Assembly (NCBI GenBank): GCA_002706885.1
Contig: PAKY01000079.1
Location: 1-57,712, forward strand
Length of the DNA stretch: 57,712 nucleotides
Source: Phycisphaerae bacterium
GTDB taxonomy: Bacteria > Planctomycetota > Phycisphaerae > Phycisphaerales > UBA1924
Reading direction: 5' to 3'
The notes beneath the pieces are model-generated. The model was not told where the DNA came from and did no database searches. It saw only the letters and a list, made by a program, of their open reading frames with translations. Numbering within the stretch: the first letter of the stretch is position 1; every line of letters starts with the position of its first letter. Shown one piece after another: positions 35,133 to 43,744 of this stretch. The position numbers and the translations under genes are program-made.

Positions 35133-35267
35133 TCAGACCGAGGTCAGCTTGCGACCGACGCGCCGACGACGGTTGAGGATCTTGCGACCGCTGCGCGTCT
35201 TCATCCGCGCGCGAAAGCCCGACTTCCTGATTTTCTTGATGCGGCTCGTGCGACGCGGATAGTGCAT
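35133..35267 (-). CDS. rpmH: 50S ribosomal protein L34
   Basis: On the minus strand 35267-35133 encodes a 44-residue basic protein, [20 protein letters not shown] at the start and [18 protein letters not shown] at the end, which has the L34 core [28 protein letters not shown] site lies nine bases before the ATG. The usual neighbours rnpA and yidC are not next to it here; instead an OPT transporter gene follows. It is short and easily missed. Confidence 0.96.
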   Translation of the reverse strand: MHYPRRTSRIKKIRKSGFRARMKTRSGRKILNRRRRVGRKLTSV

Positions 35268-35587
35268 GGCTCAGACCTCGATGCGATTTTCTTGATGCGT
35301 TTCAGAGAGCCCCAACTTTAGACGGCCCACCAGACGGAGTCGAGACCCACGAAAGGTCCGAAAGCCACCCGAAACCCAAAGGAGGCACTCGCACGGCAAG
35401 TCGATAGCTGGTAAGGTGTTGTCGTTCCACCCGATCGGACGGTCCGTCCCGCTCCTTCCAGCGGGCGCCACCCTGTCGAAACACGGCCATCGCCAGAAGG
35501 CCCACCGAGCCAGCGAACCGACGACGCCCCGTGTTTCGGCCATATCATCGCCCCCGGGACGCCGACCGCCCGTGACCGGAGTACACG
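35268..35587. other. Intergenic region between rpmH and rnc
   Basis: About 320 bp between divergent genes hold no supported coding frame. GATTTTCTTGATGCG, inside rpmH at 35229-35243, recurs exactly at 35285-35299, just upstream of the rpmH start. Promoters for both genes must lie here, but I cannot place them. Confidence 0.6.
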
Positions 35588-36352
35588 GTGACCGACCCCA
35601 CCAGAGACGCGCGACCTTCGGCCATCGCGATGCAAGAACCCGAGACCCTCGGAACGTCCTTCGATAACCCGGACCTCCTCGCGCTGGCCCTCCGCCACGC
35701 CTCAAGCTCCGAGTCACGGCTCGACTCCAACGAACGCCTCGAGTTCCTCGGTGACGCCATCCTCGGCGCCGTCATCTGCGAACGCATCTACGAGCTCTTT
35801 CCGGACCTGCTCGAAGGCGAGATGACCAAGATCAAGTCCACCGCGGTCTCACGTCGCACCTGCGCGAAGATCGCGACCTCGCTCAGGCTCGCCGATCAGA
35901 TGGATCTCGGCAAGGGCATGCTCATGCAGGCCCGCCTCCCGAATTCACTCGCCGCGGGCGTCCTTGAGGCGGTGATTGGCGCCATCTACCTCGACAAGGG
36001 ATACGCCGCCGCGCACGACTTTATCACCCCGCTCTTCGATCCCGTCATCGAAGCCGCGGCCATCAGCGGTCACCACCAGAACTACAAGAGCCTTCTTCAG
36101 CAGCACGCGCAGGGCGAGATGAACCAGACGCCCGTCTACCGAGTGCTCGCCGAGAAGGGCCCGGACCACGCCAAGGCGTTCCAGGTCGCGGTCGAGCTCT
36201 GCGGCGTGATGCACGAAGCAAGCTGGGGTCAGTCGAAGAAGCAGGCCGAGCAGCACGCCGCGCTCCGCGCGTTGGAAGCGCTCGGACTCGTCGAAGCAGG
36301 CGCCGACGGCGAACCCGTCCTCATCGACCCCGCCCGACCGCCGGAAAACTGA
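35588..36352 (+). CDS. rnc: Ribonuclease III
   Basis: The 254-residue RNase III starts with GTG at 35588, with GGAG six bases upstream. The catalytic signature reads NERLEFLGDAILGAVI, and the second acidic site EAVIGAIYLDKG, so all metal-binding residues appear present. The dsRNA-binding domain is C-terminal: NYKSLLQQHAQGEMNQTPVYRV and KKQAEQHAALRALEAL. It processes rRNA and other double-stranded RNAs. An imperfect hairpin between this gene and the convergent gene (36380-36402) may end both transcripts. Confidence 0.96.
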   Translation: MTDPTRDARPSAIAMQEPETLGTSFDNPDLLALALRHASSSESRLDSNERLEFLGDAILGAVICERIYELFPDLLEGEMTKIKSTAVSRRTCAKIATSLRLADQMDLGKGMLMQARLPNSLAAGVLEAVIGAIYLDKGYAAAHDFITPLFDPVIEAAAISGHHQNYKSLLQQHAQGEMNQTPVYRVLAEKGPDHAKAFQVAVELCGVMHEASWGQSKKQAEQHAALRALEALGLVEAGADGEPVLIDPARPPEN

Positions 36353-36424
36353 TATTGGGCGTGTACGACTTCGTGTGCCATGCCCACGCGCAGCGCGGGC
36401 ATGCCCTCCCGAACTCAACCGTTG

Positions 36425-37234
36425 TTACAGCCGCCCACTCATCACCGCGACCAGCGTCCCCACCGCGAGCACGCCGCACAGCATCACGGCAACGATCAAC
36501 CAGCGCTGACTCGATCGCACGAGACCCGCAAGCTCCTGCTCCCGCGCCGCGTCCGTTTCCCGCATCGATGAGATCGACTCACCGAGATCGCGTGTCGCCG
36601 TCGAAACGCCGTGCATCGATTCGCCGAAGGCGTTGACCGACGCCGCGAGCTCGCGTTCAGCCTCGCCCGACTTCTGGACCGCCGACTGCACGCTCATCAT
36701 CGCGGACGTCTGCTGCTGCGCCGCCTCGAGCTGCTGGATGGCCGTTTTCGACAGACGATCGGCAGTGGTCTTGGCGTCGACCTGGCCAGCCTTGGTCAGC
36801 TCAACGAGCTGCACGATCGCGTCCGCGACGCGTCGGTTCTGCTCCGCGAGCTCCGGCAAAGCATCGAGCTTCCGGCTCGACGCCTCGGCGATCGACATCA
36901 TCCGATCGGCGCGATCGCGTTGCTCATCGAGATGCCCGTCGACCTTGCGGACGAGCGTGAGCACCTCGGTGTAGTTCTTCTGAAGCTCGCCGATGAGCTC
37001 GGCGCGGTTCTTCGGAGCGACGATCGGCGCCTGCTCGCGACGCTCGCCGTCCGATTCGATCACGTCAGCGTCGATGTCGTCCATCGATCCGACCGCCATC
37101 CGAGACAGATCGTGACGCCCGCCGTGCGACGAACCGTTCGAGTCAGCGCCCGCGAAATCGTGCGGCGCGACAGGCTCGGTCGCCACCTTCCCGGACCCAC
37201 GGAACAGCCGAAAGATCGCCTCAACCACGCCCAT
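36425..37234 (-). CDS. C-terminally membrane-anchored coiled-coil protein
   Basis: This 269-residue protein is not a recognised family. The N-terminal 75 residues are low-complexity and acidic. Residues about 75-235 are a long coiled coil (NRAELIGELQKNYTEVLTLV to STATRDLGESISSM), and a single hydrophobic segment near the end (WLIVAVMLCGVLAVGTLVAVM) leaves a short tail. The pattern resembles the helical signalling part of methyl-accepting proteins or secretion-linked spacers. It lies 130 bp downstream of the large FtsK-like ATPase gene in the same direction, so it may be part of that module. Confidence 0.7.
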   Translation of the reverse strand: MGVVEAIFRLFRGSGKVATEPVAPHDFAGADSNGSSHGGRHDLSRMAVGSMDDIDADVIESDGERREQAPIVAPKNRAELIGELQKNYTEVLTLVRKVDGHLDEQRDRADRMMSIAEASSRKLDALPELAEQNRRVADAIVQLVELTKAGQVDAKTTADRLSKTAIQQLEAAQQQTSAMMSVQSAVQKSGEAERELAASVNAFGESMHGVSTATRDLGESISSMRETDAAREQELAGLVRSSQRWLIVAVMLCGVLAVGTLVAVMSGRL

Positions 37235-37366
37235 CGCTCACGTCTCCTTCCGTGCCCCCGAACGCATCGGGCCGGCCTCCTGCCACGCCCGCCGGTGTGA
37301 CCGCCTCCGGGCCACTGACCAGCCTAGATCCCGCTTCCGCAATCGGCAACGGCCCCGCGCCGCTCC

Positions 37367-40300
37367 TCAGCCCCGAAGCCGCTCCAGGAGCCCCGGATCG
37401 GGCATCCGATACGGTCGGAATTTCTCCAGCGTCCCCAGTTCTTCGTTGAACAGCAGCCCGCGATTCATCCCGAGCTTGCCCGCGGCGGGCGTGTCGATCA
37501 GGTTGCTCGAATCCGAGGCCCCCATCTGGAGCACCGCCCGCTGCTCGAACTCCCCGATCGCCTGCCGCGACATGATCCGCGTCAGGTTCGAGTAGGTGTC
37601 GCACCACACCACCGCGTGCAGCCCCAACGACGGCCCGTCACGCACAATGTCGGCGAACTGCTGAGAAGGGTCGGCGCCGGACGAATCGTCATCGTCCGAG
37701 GCGCTGAACGAGAAGTTGAACTCGTCCTCCTTCTTGCGAAGGGCCCGCAGCCGTTGGAGGCCGTGGACCATGAGCACGATCGGCGGATGACCCGTCGGAT
37801 CGGCGTCGCGACGCTCTCGCTCCGCGTCGAGTTCGCTCAGGACGCCCGCAGCATCTCGCGCCCCCACCACCTCGATGTCGACGCCGGTCACGTGCCGCGC
37901 CGACTCCGCGAGGTCGCCGAGCGATTCGGCGTCGGGGTCGTCGGGAGGAGTCGTGTCGATGAAGCGGATCGAGCCGCCGCGGGACTTCATCTGAGCCGCG
38001 AGCCCGAGCAGAGCAGAGCCCATCATCGCCCGGGACGTCTCGTCCTGTTGCCCGACGATGAGCAGGTTCGCCCCCGCCTGACGACTCAACGTACCCGCCG
38101 TCGCGTCCTTGATCGCTACCGGCTCGCCGAGCCACGCGAGCAGCGGCCCACGCCCCACGACGCCGCCCTCAGCCGGCGCCGCTTCGAGTGCTTCGGTGAG
38201 CAGGTGGTTCCGAGCGAGGTCGGCCGCGACATTGCCCTCGAAGACGATCTGGGGGTGCGGCGGCTCCCAATCGGATTTCGCGACGCGATCGCAGACCGCG
38301 TCGAGCGCCGCGTCGCGGTCGACGTCGGCGAGCCAAGCCACCTGGAACGGGTTGTTGCCTTCGAGCAGTCCGTTCGCGTCGTTGTAGATCGCCTCGCCCG
38401 GTCGGCTGAGCAGCCTCGCCGCGGCGTTGTCTTCGCTGAGGATGAGGTAGCTGTCGGTTTCCGAGCACTGCAGCGCGATCCTGACCGCCATCTGCCCCAC
38501 GGTGCTCCGCGCGAGCGTGTAGGCGCCGCTGAGGGTCTGGCTCCCGAGCAACACGTGCATGCCGAACGCGCGGCCCTGTCGGACGAGTCGGTCGAGCAGC
38601 AGCGCCGCGTCCTGGGCGATCGAGTCGTCCTCGGTAAAGAATTCCTGGAACTCGTCGATGATGAGCAGCACGCGGGGCAGATGCTCGTCGGGCGCCTCTC
38701 GCCGCGCCGCCGCGAGGGACTGCGCGCCGTGGGCACGGAAGAGGTCACCCCGCCGCTTGAGCTCGTTGTCGAGGCGTCGCAGGACGCTCAGGCCGAACTC
38801 GCGGTCGGACTCGACCGCCACGGCGCGGCAATGAGGCAGCCGATCGTCGGCGTAGGCCTTGAACTCGACGCCCTTCTTGAAGTCGACGAGGTAGAGCTCG
38901 ACCTCGCTCGGCGAATACCACAGCCCGGCGTTCGTGATGATCACGTGCAGAAGCGTGCTCTTGCCCGAGCCCGTCTTGCCCGCGATCAGGGCGTGCTGAC
39001 TCGTGCCGCGCCCGAGCATGAGGCGCTGGAGCTTGGTCGCACCGGCGCGTCCCACGCTGACCGAGAGTTCCTCCGACGCGTCGGCCGACCAGACGTCGCT
39101 GTCGTCGGGCGAGAGCCTGGAGAACGGCACCTCGACGCGCCCGGCGGTATGGGCGCCCTCGCCGATCCGATCGAGCAGATCGGCGATCTCAGCATCGTTC
39201 GGAGGCGTCTCAACAACGAGCGGGAGACCGTCGTAGTCCGCATCGTCAGGCGCGAATCCGTCGGCGCCGCCGTCGACCAGCACGCTCGCGCCGGAGCGGA
39301 GCGTGTCGTAGCTGATGGTGTCCGGGAGCTTTGCGGACGGGTCACCTTGAACGAGGGTGTAGACGCCGCAGCGAGGGCCGCTCTCGACGATGCTCGCGAG
39401 GCGTCTGGCCGCTTCGTCGCTGAAACCCTTCGGAAAGTCTGCGACCACGAGGAAGCGGTACGGCTCGGCGATCTCACCCGCCGCCGCGTTGTACGCCTCG
39501 ATCGAGTCGAACTCGTTGCGGAGGTACTTCTGGATCACCGTTTCCATGTGCTCGGTGAGATCGCTCAGCCGCTGTTCGATGTGGCGGAGTTCGGTCCAGA
39601 TCCGGCTGGTGACGAGCTTCTCGTCGTGATCCGCAAGGCGCATGAACCCCGCGAAGCTCTGCCCCAGGCCGACGGGGTCGATCATCGTGAAACGCGCCTT
39701 GCCGGGTGGGAGGCACGTCAGGAGGCGGAGCATCGCGTTGCGGATCGTCTCGAGACCGCGATCGCGGGTCGCGGGTCCTGAGAGAACCAGAAGCGACGAT
39801 GGCCCCGGGAAGTCGAGCAACGCCGGGGCGTCGAACGCCGGCGGAAGCTCGTTCATCATCTCGGGCTCGTCGGGAAGCCCCCCTTCGAGGCTCGCGACGT
39901 CGATGCTGTACCGCCCGTAAGCGATCGCGGGGAACAACTCGCTCGATAGCTCGGACGAACGGAGCGTCTCGGGCCACGATGGGCACGAAACGGCGGCCCG
40001 CTCGTTGACGAACGCGAGCTCGGTCGCGATCGACCCGTACCCCTCACGCCACGCGCGGCGGAGCGCATCGGCTCGCTCGACGCGACGTCGCTCCGCGACG
40101 TCGATCGCCTCGTCACGCTTCTTACTCAGAGCCGCGGACTCTGTCTCGAATTCGGAGCGGATCGAGGCCTCGCGATCGCTCGCTTCGGTCTCAAACCGCT
40201 GGGCCTCGGCCCGGTGTTCGGAATCGATCGACTCGGATTCCTCGCGGTGCTTCCGATCGACGGTCTCGACTTCACGCTCGCGTTCCTCGACGAGCTTGTC

Positions 40301-41338
40301 GACACGCTTGAGGTATTTGTCGCGCTGCTTGCTGACCTCGGTCTCGTGCCGCTCGCGGATTTCACGTTCGGCCTTGTTGCGGAAGGTCACCGCCGATTCC
40401 ACGGCCTCGTGGGCGAGAGAGCGGGCGTAGCGGAGGCGTTGCTCGATCGGCGCGACCTGGGCGCGCATGCGGGCGAGTTCGATGCGACGCGCGGGCCATG
40501 TCAGCAGAACGAGGACGGCCCCCCCGCCGAGGATCATGCCGCCGATCTTGGCCCCCTCGATCGCGTCCCCTTCGATCATGCCGACGATGAACCCGACGAA
40601 GATCGCCCCGATGAGCGCGAGCGCGATGACGCCGATCTGGAGCCCGTTCTCGAATAGCCAGTGGATCCACGCGATGCGGAGCGAGCGGTAGCGGGTCTCA
40701 ATGTCCTGTCGGAGCAGGATGAGGCGGTCCAGGGGCGGGGACTCTCCCTCGAACGCGATCCCGTGGTCCTCGTCGGGTTCGGCCTCGGTGTCGATCGGCA
40801 CGCGCCGCCCCGCGACGCGCCGGACCGCGCCCTCGAGCGCGAGGAGCGTTTCCAGCTCGGCCCGAGCTTCTCGACGGACGCGTTCGACCTCCTGCGACGG
40901 GTGCGATCGGCCCGCGTCGGTCACCGCTTCCGCAAGGAACTTCGCGTCCCGGAGGCCCTTCTCGGCCTTTTTCTGTGAGGCGTCGAGACGGGCGACAAGC
41001 GAGGTTCGTTCGCGTTCGTGCTTCGCCGTCGCTTCTCGAAGGCGGGCCTCGTACAGGGCCGACATCTCGGCGGACCCCCGTTGCCGTGCCTTGCTCGCCC
41101 GAGCCAGATCCTCGTCACGCTTCCGGGTCAGCGCGCCGAGCGAGGTTTCGTGTTCAGAGTGGGCAGACTCGGTCGCGGAGCGGTGGTCCTCCTCGATCGA
41201 TGCCTGTTCCTCGGCGCGGTATCGAGCGAGGTCGCGCAACGCTCGTACCGCCGCTCGGCACCGCTGCGCGACGGTGACCGGACCGGCTTCGGCGGTGTCC
41301 GCGACGGGGTTCAGATCTGGTGAGTCGGCGATGGTCAT
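37367..41338 (-). CDS. FtsK/EssC-like ATPase with coiled coils (type VII-like)
   Basis: This 1323-residue protein has coiled coils (residues about 35-150 and 300-425) around two membrane segments (232-256 and 264-283), then three tandem FtsK/SpoIIIE-like domains. Only the middle domain has an intact P-loop (GKTGSGKST, 787-795) and Walker B (LLIIDEF, Asp895-Glu896). The first (GPATRDRG near 515) and third (GQQDETSR near 1093) are degenerate. Three P-loop domains behind two membrane segments recall EccC/EssC of type VII secretion, but no FHA domain is seen. Upstream genes encode WXG-like proteins. A role in protein export is inferred; DNA pumping is less likely given the context. Confidence 0.85.
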   Translation of the reverse strand: MTIADSPDLNPVADTAEAGPVTVAQRCRAAVRALRDLARYRAEEQASIEEDHRSATESAHSEHETSLGALTRKRDEDLARASKARQRGSAEMSALYEARLREATAKHERERTSLVARLDASQKKAEKGLRDAKFLAEAVTDAGRSHPSQEVERVRREARAELETLLALEGAVRRVAGRRVPIDTEAEPDEDHGIAFEGESPPLDRLILLRQDIETRYRSLRIAWIHWLFENGLQIGVIALALIGAIFVGFIVGMIEGDAIEGAKIGGMILGGGAVLVLLTWPARRIELARMRAQVAPIEQRLRYARSLAHEAVESAVTFRNKAEREIRERHETEVSKQRDKYLKRVDKLVEEREREVETVDRKHREESESIDSEHRAEAQRFETEASDREASIRSEFETESAALSKKRDEAIDVAERRRVERADALRRAWREGYGSIATELAFVNERAAVSCPSWPETLRSSELSSELFPAIAYGRYSIDVASLEGGLPDEPEMMNELPPAFDAPALLDFPGPSSLLVLSGPATRDRGLETIRNAMLRLLTCLPPGKARFTMIDPVGLGQSFAGFMRLADHDEKLVTSRIWTELRHIEQRLSDLTEHMETVIQKYLRNEFDSIEAYNAAAGEIAEPYRFLVVADFPKGFSDEAARRLASIVESGPRCGVYTLVQGDPSAKLPDTISYDTLRSGASVLVDGGADGFAPDDADYDGLPLVVETPPNDAEIADLLDRIGEGAHTAGRVEVPFSRLSPDDSDVWSADASEELSVSVGRAGATKLQRLMLGRGTSQHALIAGKTGSGKSTLLHVIITNAGLWYSPSEVELYLVDFKKGVEFKAYADDRLPHCRAVAVESDREFGLSVLRRLDNELKRRGDLFRAHGAQSLAAARREAPDEHLPRVLLIIDEFQEFFTEDDSIAQDAALLLDRLVRQGRAFGMHVLLGSQTLSGAYTLARSTVGQMAVRIALQCSETDSYLILSEDNAAARLLSRPGEAIYNDANGLLEGNNPFQVAWLADVDRDAALDAVCDRVAKSDWEPPHPQIVFEGNVAADLARNHLLTEALEAAPAEGGVVGRGPLLAWLGEPVAIKDATAGTLSRQAGANLLIVGQQDETSRAMMGSALLGLAAQMKSRGGSIRFIDTTPPDDPDAESLGDLAESARHVTGVDIEVVGARDAAGVLSELDAERERRDADPTGHPPIVLMVHGLQRLRALRKKEDEFNFSFSASDDDDSSGADPSQQFADIVRDGPSLGLHAVVWCDTYSNLTRIMSRQAIGEFEQRAVLQMGASDSSNLIDTPAAGKLGMNRGLLFNEELGTLEKFRPYRMPDPGLLERLRG

Positions 41339-41383
41339 GCGATCTTGCAGCGTTCCGCTCCGGCGAGGCGTTCGAGACGACGA

Positions 41384-41602
41384 TCAGTCGGGCGCGGTCG
41401 CCCGATCCGCCCTGGCGGCGATCGACGCAAGGTGGTCCATGGCTTCAACCGCGGTCCGGATCTTCGGCGCGAGCGGCTCGAGGAACTCCGCCTCGTAGCG
41501 TCGTGCCACCTCGTCGTCCCAGTCGTAGCGAGCGCGTTGCCATGCCTCCTTCAGTTTCTTGGCTCCGTCCGCCACCATACCGCGACTCACGCTGAGGCTC
41601 AT
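41384..41602 (-). CDS. WXG-like small helical protein
   Basis: The 72-residue protein has two helices joined by a WDD turn: KLKEAWQRARYDWDDEVARR, then FLEPLAPKIRTAVEAMDHLA. The Trp-turn at residues 28-30, the length and the helical hairpin pattern fit the WXG100 superfamily, though Gly is replaced by Asp. It begins in the stop of the upstream coiled-coil gene (ATGA overlap at 41599-41602) and lies 45 bp before the ATPase gene. A secreted or structural partner of the ATPase is likely but unproven. Confidence 0.7.
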   Translation of the reverse strand: MSLSVSRGMVADGAKKLKEAWQRARYDWDDEVARRYEAEFLEPLAPKIRTAVEAMDHLASIAARADRATAPD

Positions 41603-42117
41603 TCAACTTCCTCCCGCATCTCACTCGTTTTGCGCCGTTTGGAGCCGATAGCCGCATATTCCTCCAGCGAACCTGCCAGACGGTCGAGCTCGGCGACCGC
41701 TCGGGGGAGGTCGGCGCTCACCGCAGACTTGAGGCTCTGGACGGCTCCCGAGAACTTTGTCTGCTCCTTGTCGAGCACGCGGATCCAGCGGCGGGTCTCC
41801 TCGTACTTCGACTCCGCCTCCTTGAGACGACGCTGGGCCTTCTCGAGCGCCTTGCGGTCGTCGACCGTCGCCCGCGCGTCCTCGCGGACGACCGCCTTGA
41901 TGCTGATCTCGCTCCGGGCGCGCTGCACCTCGTCATGGCGGACCCGGATCTGCTTCTTCCAGTAGGGGAGACGCTCGGAGCGGAGACGCTGGAGGACGCG
42001 CCCCGCGTCGGCCTCGGCGGAGGTCAGGGCTGCGTTGCAGGCCTCGGAGAACTCGACCAGAGCGGGTCGGAACCCCCGGAGGCTTTCGATCGCGTGCACC
42101 CGAGCCTTGTCCGCCAC
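41599..42117 (-). CDS. Coiled-coil protein of the type VII-like module
   Basis: I place the start at a GTG at 42117 with GGAGGG eight bases upstream; the frame extends further up but through another gene. The 172-residue protein is almost all helical and highly charged (QRARSEISIKAVVREDARAT, KALEKAQRRLKEAESKYEE). It is between the two WXG-like genes, 20 bp after the first and overlapping the second by four bases. Length and helix content recall longer type VII substrates or chaperones, such as LXG-associated helical proteins. Function is not known. Confidence 0.75.
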   Translation of the reverse strand: MADKARVHAIESLRGFRPALVEFSEACNAALTSAEADAGRVLQRLRSERLPYWKKQIRVRHDEVQRARSEISIKAVVREDARATVDDRKALEKAQRRLKEAESKYEETRRWIRVLDKEQTKFSGAVQSLKSAVSADLPRAVAELDRLAGSLEEYAAIGSKRRKTSEMREEVE

Positions 42118-42137
42118 GGCAGGAGCCCTCCGACGCC

Positions 42138-42410
42138 TCAACGCTGCTTGAGGTATTCCTCGATCCGCTCGGCCTTGCGCAGCAGGAACGGGATGTGCTG
42201 CTCGGCGGAGTCGCTGAACCGAGCGAGCGCTCGGAGCGTGTCCTCGAATTCCGATTGGAACTTGGCGTGTTCCTGATCCCGCCACGTCTGACCGAGGCTG
42301 ATCATCTGGCCCTGCATCTGGGCCATCGAGCCGTTGAGGCCCGTAAGGAACTTCTTGAGCGACATCGCGAAGTGTCGTAACTCATCGGGATCGACGACTG
42401 CCTTGGCCAT
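42138..42410 (-). CDS. WXG100-like protein
   Basis: The 90-residue protein has the WXG100 length and hairpin: helix 1 (LRHFAMSLKKFLTGLNGSM), a turn with SLGQTWRDQEHAKFQSEF around Trp43-Arg-Asp45, and helix 2 to the end (AERIEEYLKQR). The motif is WXD instead of WXG. A GGAGG lies before the ATG. It is the first gene of the leftward cluster with the large FtsK-like ATPase. By family knowledge WXG100 proteins are dimeric substrates or factors of type VII secretion. Confidence 0.78.
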   Translation of the reverse strand: MAKAVVDPDELRHFAMSLKKFLTGLNGSMAQMQGQMISLGQTWRDQEHAKFQSEFEDTLRALARFSDSAEQHIPFLLRKAERIEEYLKQR

Positions 42411-42505
42411 TCGGAGCCTCCAAGCGGGCAGCGCGATCGTGTGCGCCGCCTTGTTCAGGGTACGGACTCGATCGGAGATCGGTTCAACGGAAATGGCGCC
42501 AACGG

Positions 42506-43723
42506 TCAGGGCTGGTCATCCGCCGAGCCCTCGTTCGAGGGTTCTTCGGCTGGCGTGGTCGTCGGTTCATCCTCGCTGTCGTCCGGTTCGCCGGCGCTCG
42601 CCGCAGCTTCGGCGGCCTCGCGTCGCTTCCGTAGCGTCTGCTTCGACGCCTCGGAGACCAATTCCGAACGCGCGTGGCGGAATCGGTTGGCGGCGAACTC
42701 GGGCGCCTTGAAGGCAAACCCGCCGACGCGATCGTTCAGGTCGTTCGCCTGTCGCGCCGCCTCCTCCGTCGCGTCGTCAGCGGTCGTCGCGTCGAACGCC
42801 ATCCATGCTCCGCTGTCGTCCGCGGGAAACACGCGGACGCGGAGGCGGAGGCCGTCGTTCGAAATGTACGTGAGCGTCGTGAGCGGTTCGGTCGACGCGA
42901 TGTCGTCTGTCCGAGCGATGTCCACCGTGCGTAGGTAGTCGAGTGCGCTGGCAATCGACCCACCGAGCGTGAGTGAGGTCATCTCCTCGTTCTCGGCGAG
43001 CGTCTCAAGACGGAAAGGGATCACGTTCGATGGTCCGAGGGTCTGCTCGCCGTCGGGCGTCGGGATCAGCGTGTAGTCACCGTCGGGCCTTGTTACCTCG
43101 ACACGGGCGACGTCGGCGCGGCGCATCCGCACGATGGGATCGGGGACCCAACGCATCGGGTTGGCTTCGACGGCGACGACGCCCTCGACCAGGTAGGTCT
43201 GGTTCTCTCGGGCGTCGCGGAGGTAGAGCCGGGAGGTCTCCGCCTGGTACGTCGACCCGCCGACGATCGCGTCGGCCATCAGGTCCGAGCCGTTGTCGCG
43301 GGAGATCCGAATCCGCATGGGGCCCTCGCCCGGGCGGCCCTCGCCCGAGAACGGGTTGGGCTCGTTGAGGAACAGCGTTGCGTGGTTGGCCGGGTCGGCG
43401 GTCTTCGGTTCTATGACTCGGACCCTTGCGAGGCCGACGATGAGGCGGCGGAGCTTTTCACGCTCGACCGGAAAATCGCCGCGGACGGGCATGACCCAAG
43501 CGTCGCCATCGCGGCGGAACGCGAGTTGGCCGCGGTTGGTGATGATCTCGATGTGGTCGGCCGCGTCGGCGTTGTCGACGAGGACCGGGAAGACCAGGTC
43601 GCCCGCGCTCCGCAGCGATTCGTTCCCCTGCGTCGCCGCGTTCTGGCCCTGGACGACAAACCACGCGCCCGCGACCGCGGCGAGGCACACGACGAGCAGG
43701 AGGAGTAGCCACACCGGTTTCAT
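42506..43723 (-). CDS. DUF4340-domain membrane-anchored protein
   Basis: The 405-residue protein has one N-terminal membrane segment (LLLLLVVCLAAVAGAWFVV), then an extracytoplasmic DUF4340 region with repeated beta-rich units (EIITNRGQLAFRRDGDAW, FPVEREKLRRLIVGLARVRV). A Glu/Pro/Thr-rich C-terminus ends it. DUF4340 proteins follow GldG-like genes in Gld-type ABC operons, as here: the GldG-like gene is 21 bp upstream. Precise role unknown; a periplasmic partner of the exporter is likely. Confidence 0.88.
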   Translation of the reverse strand: MKPVWLLLLLVVCLAAVAGAWFVVQGQNAATQGNESLRSAGDLVFPVLVDNADAADHIEIITNRGQLAFRRDGDAWVMPVRGDFPVEREKLRRLIVGLARVRVIEPKTADPANHATLFLNEPNPFSGEGRPGEGPMRIRISRDNGSDLMADAIVGGSTYQAETSRLYLRDARENQTYLVEGVVAVEANPMRWVPDPIVRMRRADVARVEVTRPDGDYTLIPTPDGEQTLGPSNVIPFRLETLAENEEMTSLTLGGSIASALDYLRTVDIARTDDIASTEPLTTLTYISNDGLRLRVRVFPADDSGAWMAFDATTADDATEEAARQANDLNDRVGGFAFKAPEFAANRFRHARSELVSEASKQTLRKRREAAEAAASAGEPDDSEDEPTTTPAEEPSNEGSADDQP

Positions 43724-43744
43724 GGATTGCTCCTTCGCGAGGAA

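Noticed and set aside
36380-36402. Hairpin between convergent rnc and the coiled-coil gene
   Set aside because: The stem has a bulge and mismatch and no T tract, so I mention it only with rnc and do not list it as a terminator.
37616-39781. A 721-codon plus-strand open frame in the ATPase gene
   Set aside because: It is the antisense shadow of the FtsK-like gene; no domain signature.
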